A stretch of DNA of 34,331 nt from a virus. Shown here piece after piece: positions 7,398 through 15,486 of the stretch (its first letter is position 1; every line of letters starts with the position of its first letter). The position numbers were made by a program, and so were the translations under genes. The stretch lies in the IMG/VR virus record IMGVR_UViG_3300012920_000125, positions 1-34,331 of that record; one strand, written 5' to 3'. The notes beneath the pieces were generated by a model that saw nothing but the letters and a program-made list of their open reading frames with translations, was not told the DNA's origin and searched no databases.

Positions 7398-8068
7398 TGC
7401 AAGTAGAATATTATTTTCCAACTCAAATATATTTTAAAGACTTAGACATTGACAATGAAAGTCTAGCGAAAAAAATAAGAGATTGGCGAGATAGAGATGA
7501 AGGTATAACAAGATCAAATAGACTAGGTTGGCATAGTGCAATTGATATGCATCACAGAGATGAATACAAAGATTTTACAAATGCTTTATTTAATTCAATG
7601 CGAGAAGTAATGGACAAAGAGTGTTATCATCCTAATTTAGAACCTCTTATAGGTACAATGTGGGCAAATGTTAATGAAAAATATGCTTATAATAGTACAC
7701 ATGTTCATCCAGGCTCTTTATGGTCAGGTGTTTACTATGTTACTGCACCTGAAGATAGTGGTGACTTATTAATAAAAGATCCAAGATCAGGACCTCAAAT
7801 ATTAGATCCACGTAGAGATGAAAAGAAAGAAAGACCAAGACAATTATGGACTGAGGTAAAATATAAACCTACGGTGGGTAGGCTTATAATATTTCCAGGT
7901 TGGTTACCACATGAAGTAGCACCAAATCAAAGTGAAGATGAGAGAATATCAATATCTTTTAATACAAATACTAGTTGGCAAAAAAATAAGTATGTAAAAG
8001 TTGAAAGAAAAGGGCATGAAACTGGTGGTAATATAACTGAATCTACGTTCAAAAACAGATATAAATAA
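7397..8068 (+). CDS. Putative 2OG/Fe(II) oxygenase of the TIGR02466-like family
   Basis: A 223-residue protein. The N-terminus (EYYFPTQIYFKDLD) and the block MWANVNEKYAYNSTHVHPGS, followed by LWSGVYYV, fit the TIGR02466/2OG-FeII_Oxy_5 family. The first metal site appears as H102-V-H104 instead of H-x-D. The distal site is H172 (FPGWLPHEVAPNQSEDERIS) with R183 eleven residues later as the probable 2OG ligand. Marine T4-like phages often carry members of this family; no substrate is established. It shares one base with the preceding oxygenase gene. Its last codons contain the late promoter of the next gene (8060-8067). Confidence 0.85.
   Translation: MQVEYYFPTQIYFKDLDIDNESLAKKIRDWRDRDEGITRSNRLGWHSAIDMHHRDEYKDFTNALFNSMREVMDKECYHPNLEPLIGTMWANVNEKYAYNSTHVHPGSLWSGVYYVTAPEDSGDLLIKDPRSGPQILDPRRDEKKERPRQLWTEVKYKPTVGRLIIFPGWLPHEVAPNQSEDERISISFNTNTSWQKNKYVKVERKGHETGGNITESTFKNRYK
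8060..8067 (+). promoter_or_regulatory. T4-type late promoter box TATAAATA
   Basis: Exact TATAAATA embedded in the last codons (AGA TAT AAA TAA) of the third oxygenase gene. It drives the structural gene at 8088 with a short leader that includes AAAGAGGG at 8072-8079 as the ribosome site. Confidence 0.75.
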
Positions 8069-8087
8069 TAACAAAGAGGGATAAACA

Positions 8088-8438
8088 ATGGCGGTAAACT
8101 CAGTATTAAATCTAAGAATTGACCAAGGTTCAACATTCAGTCAGGAAATAACAGTAAAAGATAGTTCTGGAGATGCGTTTGATTTGACAGGACACACAGC
8201 GTCAGCAAAAATGGCGTTAGGTTATTCATCAACTCGAACTAGAGTAAGTATGACTGCAACAATAAATGCTGATGCAACTACAGGTAAAATTACACTTTCA
8301 TTAACTGCCGATCAAACTAATTCGTTGGATGCACCTGCTAGATATGTTTATGATGTAGAAATTCTTAAAACATCTGATAGTACGGTTACTAGAGTTTCTG
8401 AAGGTATTATTACAACATTTCCTAGTGTTACTACATAA
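8088..8438 (+). CDS. Small beta-rich virion or baseplate protein
   Basis: A 116-residue product. The opening NLRIDQGSTFSQEITVKDSSGD followed by FDLTGHTASAKMAL, then KITLSLTADQTNSL and ARYVYDVEIL, is a repeating beta-strand pattern. It resembles N-terminal domains of phage upper-baseplate proteins (BppU-like) and related small proteins of marine myophages that carry an LTG...A motif. It has its own late promoter (8060) and ribosome site, which supports high late expression. The resemblance to BppU is from memory and is weak. The structural role itself is well supported by context: it separates the oxygenase cluster from two fibre genes. Confidence 0.6.
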   Translation: MAVNSVLNLRIDQGSTFSQEITVKDSSGDAFDLTGHTASAKMALGYSSTRTRVSMTATINADATTGKITLSLTADQTNSLDAPARYVYDVEILKTSDSTVTRVSEGIITTFPSVTT

Positions 8439-8449
8439 GTCCCTTATTA

Positions 8450-8457
8450 GATAAATA
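8450..8457 (+). promoter_or_regulatory. Variant late promoter box GATAAATA, 5 bases before ATG
   Basis: GATAAATA, TAGTT, ATG 8463, identical over 16 bases to the site at 2824-2839. No ribosome site lies between box and start codon. Confidence 0.6.
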
Positions 8458-8462
8458 TAGTT

Positions 8463-9719
8463 ATGTCTGATAATATACTAGAAAACTTACTAAACATCAA
8501 AGAGCAAGTTGTTAAAAAGAGCAATAATGAAGATAAAAAATTAGCTCTGTTAGAAGATGTGTTTTCTATATCTAAATTAGAGAGTGCAAAAACAAATAAA
8601 AATCTAAAAGAAAATGAAGTTAATCTAGTAGACTCATTATTAGGTTTAGCAGAGTCATTTAAATCATTACCTGAAAAAACAGTAAAAGAAATTGTAGTAT
8701 CTAATAATGATGCAAATATATTTGAAGATTTAACTAATTTCTTAACAACGACTAGAAACAATATAACATTAAAAGAAAATCCTTTAATGGCTGATGCAAC
8801 CAAAGCTATCAGTAATGCATTAACACCTAAACATTTAAAACCTGTATCTGATTATGAAATAGATAAGTTTAGTGTAATGGAAAAAGTTACTAAGACTGCA
8901 AAATCAATTAAAGAACAAATTGATACTGAAGACTTTACGTTAGATCAATTACAAAAAGAATTTAGTAGGTTCAAACAACTTACAACACTTCAATTACAAT
9001 CACTTGGCGGTGGTGGTAGCACAAAAATATCCAATATGGATGATGTTGATGTTTCAGGACAACAAGATGGATACGCATTAAAATATAATGCATCAACAGG
9101 TAAATATGACTTTGGTGAAGTTGCAAGTGACTTATCTGCTGTTAGTCAAAATATTATACCAGACGGTGATGGCACTAGAGATATAGGTTCAACTGCTAAA
9201 GCATTTAACAATGGATATTTTAAAAATGTTTATGTAGAGGGTTCTACTTTAGAAGTAAGTACAGACGCAACTTTAACAGGTAACACAACATTAGGTAATG
9301 CAAGTACAGACACTATTACAGTAAATGGTAGATTTACAACTGCGTTAGTACCTGATACAAACGTTGCATATGATTTAGGAACATCATCATTAAGATGGAG
9401 AGATATTTACTTGTCAGGTAATACAATTGACCTTGCAGGTGCAACTATATCGGGTGATGGTACAGGTGCAATTACTATATCTGCTTCTGGTGCAACACTA
9501 CCTGTAGGTTCAAAAGTTGGTACTTCATCAATTGCGGCCGCTGATGCAAACACTGGTGTTGTTACTAAATCAGTACCATTATTTACGGCTGCTGGAGGAT
9601 TATCATCTGCGGCTACAACATTTACAATGGCCGCTGGATCTAGTCAGGCCTCTGTGTTTACTGCATTTACAAAAGCAAATGGTACCACACAAAGTAAATT
9701 TGAATTGTTTAGTTTTTAG
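8463..9719 (+). CDS. Tail-fibre-like structural protein
   Basis: A 418-residue product with two parts. Residues 1-180 are helical and charged (NILENLLNIKEQVVKKSNNE; TLDQLQKEFSRFKQLTTLQL), probably a coiled-coil shaft or attachment domain. A GGGGS hinge follows at about 182-186. The rest is fibre sequence, with SNMDDVDVSGQQDGYALKYN (a motif common in phage fibres) and two related beta repeats, IIPDGDGTRDIGSTAKAFNN...VEGSTLEV and LVPDTNVAYDLGTSSLRWRDIYLSG. The C-terminus (QSKFELFSF) ends with alternating aromatics. No enzymatic domain is visible. It could be a long or short tail fibre or a fibre connector. Confidence 0.7.
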   Translation: MSDNILENLLNIKEQVVKKSNNEDKKLALLEDVFSISKLESAKTNKNLKENEVNLVDSLLGLAESFKSLPEKTVKEIVVSNNDANIFEDLTNFLTTTRNNITLKENPLMADATKAISNALTPKHLKPVSDYEIDKFSVMEKVTKTAKSIKEQIDTEDFTLDQLQKEFSRFKQLTTLQLQSLGGGGSTKISNMDDVDVSGQQDGYALKYNASTGKYDFGEVASDLSAVSQNIIPDGDGTRDIGSTAKAFNNGYFKNVYVEGSTLEVSTDATLTGNTTLGNASTDTITVNGRFTTALVPDTNVAYDLGTSSLRWRDIYLSGNTIDLAGATISGDGTGAITISASGATLPVGSKVGTSSIAAADANTGVVTKSVPLFTAAGGLSSAATTFTMAAGSSQASVFTAFTKANGTTQSKFELFSF

Positions 9720-9730
9720 TGTATAACTTA

Positions 9731-9738
9731 TATAAATA
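9731..9738 (+). promoter_or_regulatory. T4-type late promoter box TATAAATA
   Basis: Exact TATAAATA in the 37-base gap before the fibre gene at 9757. The ribosome site GAAGAGGAG lies at 9742-9750. Confidence 0.8.
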
Positions 9739-9756
9739 GTCGAAGAGGAGAAATTT

Positions 9757-11094
9757 ATGACAGCAAAAACACCAATTAGAACGGTATTTGATGGTGAAGG
9801 AAATGCAACAGGTTTAGCAGAATTTCAGTCTGGTGAATTTGTAGGTTTAACTCATGGTGGTTTAGGTGCTTCCTTATCTATCGGCTCAGCAGGACAGGTT
9901 TTAAAAGTCAATTCAGGTGGCTCAGCGTTAGAGTTTGGAGCTGTTGAAGCCATTGTTAATATAGATAACGCTACAAATTTAGAAAGTGCTACACTCGCTT
10001 CTACTGATAAATTTTTAGTATCTGATGGAGGTACTGAAGGTCGAGCAACGTTAGCTCAAATTGCGACTGCTACAAAAGATACAACTGTTACACTTACAAA
10101 TAAAACACTTTCAGGTGCATCAAACACTTTTTCAAATATACCTACTAGTGCAATATCATTTTCTGGATCAACAATTAGTGGTATAACAAATTTAACTGCT
10201 GGTGGTATTAATATTGTAGGAAACTCAATCACTTCAGCAGACTCAACCGTTATTCAAATGGGTGAGAGTTTAAGTATAACAGGTAGTTTAACACAATCTG
10301 GTAATACAATTACATTAGGTACAAATACCTCTGGTAGAATTTTAGTTGCTGATGGATCAGGTTTTACTTCGCAAGATGTTACTTCACTTGCAGAAATATC
10401 ATCTGTTGCAAATGATGATGTATTTTTGGCAATTGATACTTCAGGTGGTGGTCTTAAAAAAATTGCAAGATCGGCTGTTGTATCAGGACTTGCATCATCA
10501 AGTGCCATATCAAATGTAGTAGAAGATACAACTCCTCAACTTGGTGGTGATTTAGATGCACAAGGTAATGATGTAGAAGATGTGGGTTATTATTCTCACA
10601 GATCACCAGATGCTACTGTTACACAAACTTTAGCAGTTACAGTTGTAACTAAAACAACTGAACATACTGCATATGGTGATGGTTCATCAAGTGGTTATGC
10701 AATTAACGGACATGAGGGACCTGTATTACAATTATCACAAGGTGTATATAAATTTGACCAAGCAGATAGTTCAAACAGTGGTCACCCATTAAGATTTTAT
10801 GATACGGCAGATAAGAATGCTGAATATACAACAAATGTTACGACTTCAGGTACACCTGGACAAGCAGGTGCTCATACAACTATAACAGTTACAAAAGCAA
10901 CTCCTTCAGTTTTACATTATCAATGTTCCGCTCATGCAAACATGGGTAGTGTTGCAAATGTAGTTGGTAGTGAATCGCCAAGAGTTACAGATGGTTTATC
11001 AGGCGAAAGTGGTGTTAGTTTAACTATGCCATCAGCATCTGGTACAATAGGTACTCAGGCATTTTGTATTGCACAAGCAATCGCATTAGGTTAG
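9757..11094 (+). CDS. Tail-fibre-like protein with a C-terminal cupredoxin (type-1 copper) domain
   Basis: A 445-residue protein. Residues 1-65 (FQSGEFVGLTHGGLGASLSI, GQVLKVNSGGSALEFG) and repeats such as VTLTNKTLSGASNTFSNIPT (about 111-130) are classic marine phage fibre sequence. About residues 318-403 look like a plastocyanin/amicyanin-type domain: GPVLQLSQGVYKFDQ, then GHPLRFY with H343, a long loop, then LHYQCSAHANMGSVANV with C390, H393 and M396. The Cys-x2-His-x2-Met spacing is that of amicyanin, and with the upstream His it makes a full type-1 copper ligand set. The C-terminus QAFCIAQAIALG matches the protein at 1395. Copper binding is inferred from ligands only; the domain may be just structural. 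Confidence 0.72.
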   Translation: MTAKTPIRTVFDGEGNATGLAEFQSGEFVGLTHGGLGASLSIGSAGQVLKVNSGGSALEFGAVEAIVNIDNATNLESATLASTDKFLVSDGGTEGRATLAQIATATKDTTVTLTNKTLSGASNTFSNIPTSAISFSGSTISGITNLTAGGINIVGNSITSADSTVIQMGESLSITGSLTQSGNTITLGTNTSGRILVADGSGFTSQDVTSLAEISSVANDDVFLAIDTSGGGLKKIARSAVVSGLASSSAISNVVEDTTPQLGGDLDAQGNDVEDVGYYSHRSPDATVTQTLAVTVVTKTTEHTAYGDGSSSGYAINGHEGPVLQLSQGVYKFDQADSSNSGHPLRFYDTADKNAEYTTNVTTSGTPGQAGAHTTITVTKATPSVLHYQCSAHANMGSVANVVGSESPRVTDGLSGESGVSLTMPSASGTIGTQAFCIAQAIALG

Positions 11095-11119
11095 TCGTAA
11101 AAATAATTAGGAGAATGTA

Positions 11120-11938
11120 ATGGCAATACCAGCCACAAGGGAAACACTAAAACAATACGCATTAAGAAATTTAGGTAAGCCTGTTATTGAAATAAATGTT
11201 GATGACGATCAACTAGAAGATAGAATTGATGAGGCCATACAATATTTTCAGCAGTATCACTATGATGGTATTAGAAGAACATATTTAAAATACAAGTTAA
11301 CATCTGCCGACAAAACTAGATTATCTGCAAAAAATCCTGTAAGTGAATCTGCAACTGACAGTGTGTCAGGTAACTCAACAACTTGGTACGAAGATAATAA
11401 TTATCTTGTAGTTCCATCAAGTGTTATATCTGTAATAAACATATTTCCTTTTTCAGATAAAGGTAATTTAAATCTATTTGATGTTAGATACCAATTAAGA
11501 TTAAATGATCTTTATGACTTTTCTTCAACAAGTGTAATAAATTACGATATAGTATTAAGACATTTAGATTTTTTAGATCATGTATTAGTAGGTGAAAAAC
11601 CAATCAGATTTAATCAACATGATAATAGATTATATATTGATATGGATTGGACAAACGATTTAGCAACAGACGAGTATATTGTGATTGAGTGTTATCGTAA
11701 ATTAGACCCAGCAACTTATACAGATGTTTTTAATGACATATACTTAAAAAGATATGTAACTGCTTTATTTAAAAAACAATGGGGTGCTAATTTATCTAAA
11801 TTTGATGGTGTAACTATGATAGGTGGTGTGCGATTAAATGGTCAACAATTGTACTCAGAAGCATTAGCAGACTTAGAAAAACTAGAACAACAAATCAGAT
11901 CAACTTACGAATTAAATCCAGCAATGATGATAGGATAA
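11120..11938 (+). CDS. 13: Neck protein gp13
   Basis: A 272-residue product, a little shorter than T4 gp13 (309). The start MAIPATRETLKQYALRNLG followed by PVIEINVDDDQLEDRIDEAI and QYFQQYHYDG is the hallmark of gp13 in T4-like marine phages. The middle carries a hydrophobic VVPSSVISVINIFPF segment and the C-terminus ends ELNPAMMIG. In T4, gp13 and gp14 form the neck complex that closes the filled head and joins it to the tail. A ribosome site TTAGGAG (11107-11113) precedes the ATG. The gene ends 4 bases before gp14, giving the usual gp13-gp14-gp15 order. Confidence 0.93.
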   Translation: MAIPATRETLKQYALRNLGKPVIEINVDDDQLEDRIDEAIQYFQQYHYDGIRRTYLKYKLTSADKTRLSAKNPVSESATDSVSGNSTTWYEDNNYLVVPSSVISVINIFPFSDKGNLNLFDVRYQLRLNDLYDFSSTSVINYDIVLRHLDFLDHVLVGEKPIRFNQHDNRLYIDMDWTNDLATDEYIVIECYRKLDPATYTDVFNDIYLKRYVTALFKKQWGANLSKFDGVTMIGGVRLNGQQLYSEALADLEKLEQQIRSTYELNPAMMIG

Positions 11939-11942
11939 TGCC

Positions 11943-12728
11943 ATGGCCGTTAATCATTATTTTCAAGGAGGTAACGGAATTGGCAGTCAATCTGAAAAAA
12001 GACTTTATGAAGATTTAATCATAGAGAATTTAAAAATTCACGGACACGACTGTTATTATCTTCCAAGAACAATAGTAAACCAAGACTTAATATTAGGTGA
12101 AGATGTTGCATCAAAATTTGATGACTCTTATCTATTAGAAATGTATATGGAAACCACTGAGGGTTTTGCAGGTGAACAAGAATTAATTAATAAGTTTGGT
12201 TTAGAGATTAGAGAAGATACAACATTTACAATATCAAAAAGAAGATTTGAAACGGCAGTTGACAATCCTGCAAACTTAATTAAATCAGGTAGACCAAATG
12301 AAGGTGATATAATTTATATGCCTTTAATGAATAGTTTTTTTGAGATACAGTTTGTAGAAGATCAGGAACCTTTCTTTCAACTAGGTCAATTACCTGTTTA
12401 TAAATTAAGAGTAACACGTTGGGAATACAGTTCAGAAAGAATTGATACTGGAATTACAGATATTGACGCTGCCGAAGACAAATATACATTAGATCAATTG
12501 CAACATCAAGTATCATTAGAAAATGAAGTTGGATCATTATTGTTAGAAAACGATAGTGTAGATGGTGAAAATAATTATTTCTTACTTGAAACTTATGCTT
12601 TACAAACTCAATCAACTTATGCAGATAACACTGATTTAGATAATCAGGCAGGTTTTGATACAGCATCCACAGCAGATGATGTACTTGATTTTACTGAACG
12701 TAACCCGTTTGGAGATGTGGATTTTTAG
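11943..12728 (+). CDS. 14: Neck protein gp14
   Basis: A 261-residue product, near the length of T4 gp14 (256). The N-terminus MAVNHYFQGGNGIGSQSEK, followed by RLYEDLIIENLKIHGHDCYY and LPRTIVNQDLILGED, is diagnostic for this family. The C-terminal 60 residues are acidic and Asn/Asp-rich and end with DFTERNPFGDVDF, a tail that resembles other marine gp14 proteins. It is a head-neck component that acts with gp13 after DNA packaging. It is directly followed by gp15 with no gap: the TAG stop ends at 12728 and the next ATG is at 12729. Confidence 0.93.
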   Translation: MAVNHYFQGGNGIGSQSEKRLYEDLIIENLKIHGHDCYYLPRTIVNQDLILGEDVASKFDDSYLLEMYMETTEGFAGEQELINKFGLEIREDTTFTISKRRFETAVDNPANLIKSGRPNEGDIIYMPLMNSFFEIQFVEDQEPFFQLGQLPVYKLRVTRWEYSSERIDTGITDIDAAEDKYTLDQLQHQVSLENEVGSLLLENDSVDGENNYFLLETYALQTQSTYADNTDLDNQAGFDTASTADDVLDFTERNPFGDVDF

Positions 12729-13529
12729 ATGTTTGGAACTTATTTTTATAACGAAAGTATGAGAAGAATGACCATTGCATTTGGTCAGATGTTCAATAAC
12801 ATACAAATAAAAAGAAAAGACTCAAATGGAAGTGTTGTACAGTCTATTAGAGTACCACTTGCATATGGTCCTAAAGAAAAATTTTTAGTTAGATTAAATC
12901 AACAACCAAGTTTGAACAACAGAGAATTTGCAATTACTTTACCAAGAATGGGTTTTGAAATATCAGGTATTGAATATGATGCAAGTAGAAAATTAAATAG
13001 AATACAAAAATTTAAAAGAGTTAAAACAGATAAAGAAGGTAAGGTAATGGATTATAACTATATGCCTGTGCCTTACAACATATCTTATAACTTGTTTATA
13101 TTTACTGCATCTGCCGAAGCAGGTTTACAAATCGTAGAACAGATATTACCATTTTTTCAACCCGATTATACTGTAACTGTAAATGCAATACCAAGTTTAA
13201 ATATTAAAAGAGATGTACCTATTGTATTAAAGACTGTTAATTATGATGACAATTATGAAGGTGAATTTACTAAAAGAAGAGCAGTAATTTACACATTAGG
13301 GTTTACTGCAAAAACATACTTGTATGGACCTGCATCTACTCAAAAAACAATTAAAGAAGTGCAATCAGATTTATATTCTGATACGCCTACATCAACAAGA
13401 GAAAGTAGAATTGTTATTACACCTAATCCAACTAGTGCTGATGCAGATGATGATTTTGGATTTACAACAACAATAACAAATTACACAGACAGTAAAACGT
13501 ATAATCCTACTACAGATACAGACGAATAA
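12729..13529 (+). CDS. 15: Tail sheath stabiliser / tail completion protein gp15
   Basis: A 266-residue product (T4 gp15 has 272). The start MFGTYFYNESMRRMTIAFGQ, followed by MFNNIQIKRKDSNG, and the block QQPSLNNREFAITLPRMGFE are typical of gp15. It forms the ring that caps the tail tube and sheath and provides the head-binding face. The C-terminal 60 residues (after FTAKTYLYGPAS) are Thr/Ser/Asp-rich and probably flexible. Together with gp13 and gp14 it forms a compact neck operon. The next gene, a halogenase, starts 20 bases later behind a separate late-type box. Confidence 0.93.
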   Translation: MFGTYFYNESMRRMTIAFGQMFNNIQIKRKDSNGSVVQSIRVPLAYGPKEKFLVRLNQQPSLNNREFAITLPRMGFEISGIEYDASRKLNRIQKFKRVKTDKEGKVMDYNYMPVPYNISYNLFIFTASAEAGLQIVEQILPFFQPDYTVTVNAIPSLNIKRDVPIVLKTVNYDDNYEGEFTKRRAVIYTLGFTAKTYLYGPASTQKTIKEVQSDLYSDTPTSTRESRIVITPNPTSADADDDFGFTTTITNYTDSKTYNPTTDTDE

Positions 13530-13535
13530 AACTCG

Positions 13536-13543
13536 TCTAAATA
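13536..13543 (+). promoter_or_regulatory. Possible variant late promoter box TCTAAATA, 6 bases before ATG
   Basis: TCTAAATA, TACATT, ATG 13550. It differs from TATAAATA at one base and is placed like the 5-base-spaced boxes. No ribosome site lies upstream of the halogenase start, so initiation would be nearly leaderless. Confidence 0.45.
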
Positions 13544-13549
13544 TACATT

Positions 13550-15013
13550 ATGAAACACTTTGTTATATTAGGCAGTGGCACAGCTGGTTGGCTAACTGCA
13601 TTATTCATTCGTAAGATATTACCTCAATCAAAAATTACAGTCGTAGGAAGTAAACAAGTTGGTATTGTAGGAGTTGGTGAAGCAACCACGCCTCATATCA
13701 TAGGTTTTTTACAATTTATAAATGTCAATCCATTTGATTTTATAAAAAAGACTGGTGGTACAATTAAACAAGGCATTAGTTTTGAAAATTGGAATGGTGA
13801 TGAAAAAAAATATTTTCATGGATTTTTAGAAAAAAATGAAATGAATACATTTCATATACCAAATGTTTTTGACAATGATTGTATGAGTCACTATTTAAAT
13901 CTTATAAACAAAAAAGGTTTAGATTATAACGAATATGTTTATGGTGCAAAGTTATCATATGAAAATAAAGTTGATACAAAAAATATGGGTTTTGCTTTAC
14001 ACTTTGACACACATTTATTATCAAAGTATTTACAAGACATTGCTACTCAAAGAAATATTAATTTTGTAGATGGTAAATTTAGAAATGTTGAAACAAATGA
14101 TAAAAATGATATAACAAAAATAATACTAGAAGATGAAAGAGAAATTGATTTAGATTTTATTTTTGACTGTACAGGATTTGCAAGATTAATAATTGATAAA
14201 CACTATAAAGTAAAATGGAATAGTTATTTAAAACATTTACCTATGAAAAAAGGTATACCTTTTTATTTAAAACAAGATGAAGATATAATGCCATATACAC
14301 AAGCAATTGCAATGAAAAATGGTTGGATATGGAAAATACCCTTACAACATAGATATGGTGCAGGTTATATATTTGATAGTGATTACATAACACCAGATCA
14401 AGCACAACAAGAAGTAGAAGAGTTTTTAGGACATGATATTCAAATTAATAAACTAATATCATTTGAAGCAGGTCGTTATGAAAAGTATTGGGTTAATAAT
14501 TGTATTGCTGTAGGATTATCAGGTGGTTTTATTGAACCACTAGAATCAACTTCAATATTTTTAACTTTACAACAACTATCAATATTAAGAGATTACTTGC
14601 CATCTTTAGTAGGTAATGATATAAAAAACAAAGAATATTATAATAGAGTTGTTTGTCACAATAGTGATGAGTGTAGAAATTTTGTTTACTTACATTATCT
14701 AACTAAAAGAAATGATAGTCAATTTTGGAAAGATTTTAAACAAAAAAATTTACCACCAGACAATTTTAAAGAAACATTAACTAAACTAAAAGATAATAAT
14801 TTTTCAAATTTAGATTTAGATCAAAACTATTGCAATGCTAATTTTGCAGATTTTTCATTTAAGTATGTTTGTAATGGATTACAATTATATGAAAAAGAGA
14901 TTGACATAACAGGACTTGAAAACGTAGTACCTACAGTAGAAGATTATAAAAAACAAATAGATTATAAAGTTGCAAATGCACAGTCGCATAAACAGTTTTT
15001 ACAAACACTATAA
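13550..15013 (+). CDS. Flavin-dependent halogenase (tryptophan halogenase family)
   Basis: A 487-residue FAD-dependent halogenase (PF04820 family). Visible features are the FAD-binding GSGTAGW (8-14), GVGEATTPHI (about 41-50), K73 (GGTIKQGISFENW) aligning with the catalytic lysine of PrnA, the W-x-W-x-I-P signature (259-264) and EPLEST (329-334), whose second Glu (E332) aligns with the catalytic Glu of PrnA. All key residues are therefore kept. Family members use FADH2, O2 and halide to make a bound hypohalous species that halogenates an aromatic substrate. The best-known phage member, VirX1 from a marine cyanophage, prefers iodide. No flavin reductase is visible here. It lies between gp15 and gp16 and is probably late-expressed; the substrate is unknown. 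Confidence 0.9.
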   Translation: MKHFVILGSGTAGWLTALFIRKILPQSKITVVGSKQVGIVGVGEATTPHIIGFLQFINVNPFDFIKKTGGTIKQGISFENWNGDEKKYFHGFLEKNEMNTFHIPNVFDNDCMSHYLNLINKKGLDYNEYVYGAKLSYENKVDTKNMGFALHFDTHLLSKYLQDIATQRNINFVDGKFRNVETNDKNDITKIILEDEREIDLDFIFDCTGFARLIIDKHYKVKWNSYLKHLPMKKGIPFYLKQDEDIMPYTQAIAMKNGWIWKIPLQHRYGAGYIFDSDYITPDQAQQEVEEFLGHDIQINKLISFEAGRYEKYWVNNCIAVGLSGGFIEPLESTSIFLTLQQLSILRDYLPSLVGNDIKNKEYYNRVVCHNSDECRNFVYLHYLTKRNDSQFWKDFKQKNLPPDNFKETLTKLKDNNFSNLDLDQNYCNANFADFSFKYVCNGLQLYEKEIDITGLENVVPTVEDYKKQIDYKVANAQSHKQFLQTL

Positions 15014-15016
15014 ATA
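15009..15016 (+). promoter_or_regulatory. T4-type late promoter box TATAAATA, 5 bases before ATG
   Basis: Exact TATAAATA overlapping the halogenase stop codon, then GTTAT and ATG 15022 of the small terminase gene. No ribosome site is possible between box and start. Confidence 0.7.
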
Positions 15017-15021
15017 GTTAT

Positions 15022-15486
15022 ATGAGTAAATTAGAGGACAAAGTTAACGAGATATTAGGTATAGACCCTAAAGAATCTAAAAAAGAAGTTGTATCTACAC
15101 AACAAGAATTTAAGGCACCAGTACCTCGTAACGAAGATAAAAACAAACCTGATGTAGATAATGATTATGAGTATAGTAGAGAAAACTATTATAATTTAAT
15201 TGATAAAGGTAACGAAGCAATACAAGGTATATTAGATGTTGCAAAAGAAGGTCAACATCCTAGAGCATACGAAGTTGCAGGTGCTTTAATAAAAAATGTT
15301 GCTGATACTGTAGATAAACTACAAGACTTACAAAAAAAATTAAAAGATTTAAAAGAAGTGCCTAAGTCAGCAAACCCACAAATTAAAAATGCTTTGTTTG
15401 TAGGCTCTACTGCTGAGTTACAAAAAATGTTGAAAAAGAAAAGTGAGAAGATAGTTGATGCAGACAGTGAAGACAAATCTGAATGA
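15022..15486 (+). CDS. 16: Small terminase subunit gp16
   Basis: A 154-residue product, close to T4 gp16 (164). The start MSKLEDKVNEILGIDP and the acidic linker before NDYEYSRENYYNLIDKGNEA, then ILDVAKEGQHPRAYEVAGAL and DTVDKLQDLQKKLKDL, give the gp16 layout: a central helical oligomerisation hairpin (about residues 52-115) with flexible ends. It recognises packaging substrate and stimulates gp17. In the T4 group gp16 normally lies beside gp17; here two genes intervene (15458-16392). The promoter box is 5 bases upstream of the ATG. Its 3' end overlaps the following oxygenase gene by 29 bases. Confidence 0.88.
   Translation: MSKLEDKVNEILGIDPKESKKEVVSTQQEFKAPVPRNEDKNKPDVDNDYEYSRENYYNLIDKGNEAIQGILDVAKEGQHPRAYEVAGALIKNVADTVDKLQDLQKKLKDLKEVPKSANPQIKNALFVGSTAELQKMLKKKSEKIVDADSEDKSE

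Noticed and set aside
8463-9719. Frameshift at the end of the fibre gene at 8463, linking it to the next fibre gene
   Set aside because: The gene ends at a normal stop followed by a late promoter and ribosome site, so two separate genes are the better reading.
9517-9726. Forward open frame of 69 codons in the end of the fibre gene at 8463
   Set aside because: Leu/His/Gln-rich out-of-frame shadow wholly inside a better gene.
13717-13724. TATAAATG inside the first halogenase gene as a late promoter
   Set aside because: Lies within coding sequence with no gene start downstream; such strings are expected by chance in AT-rich DNA.
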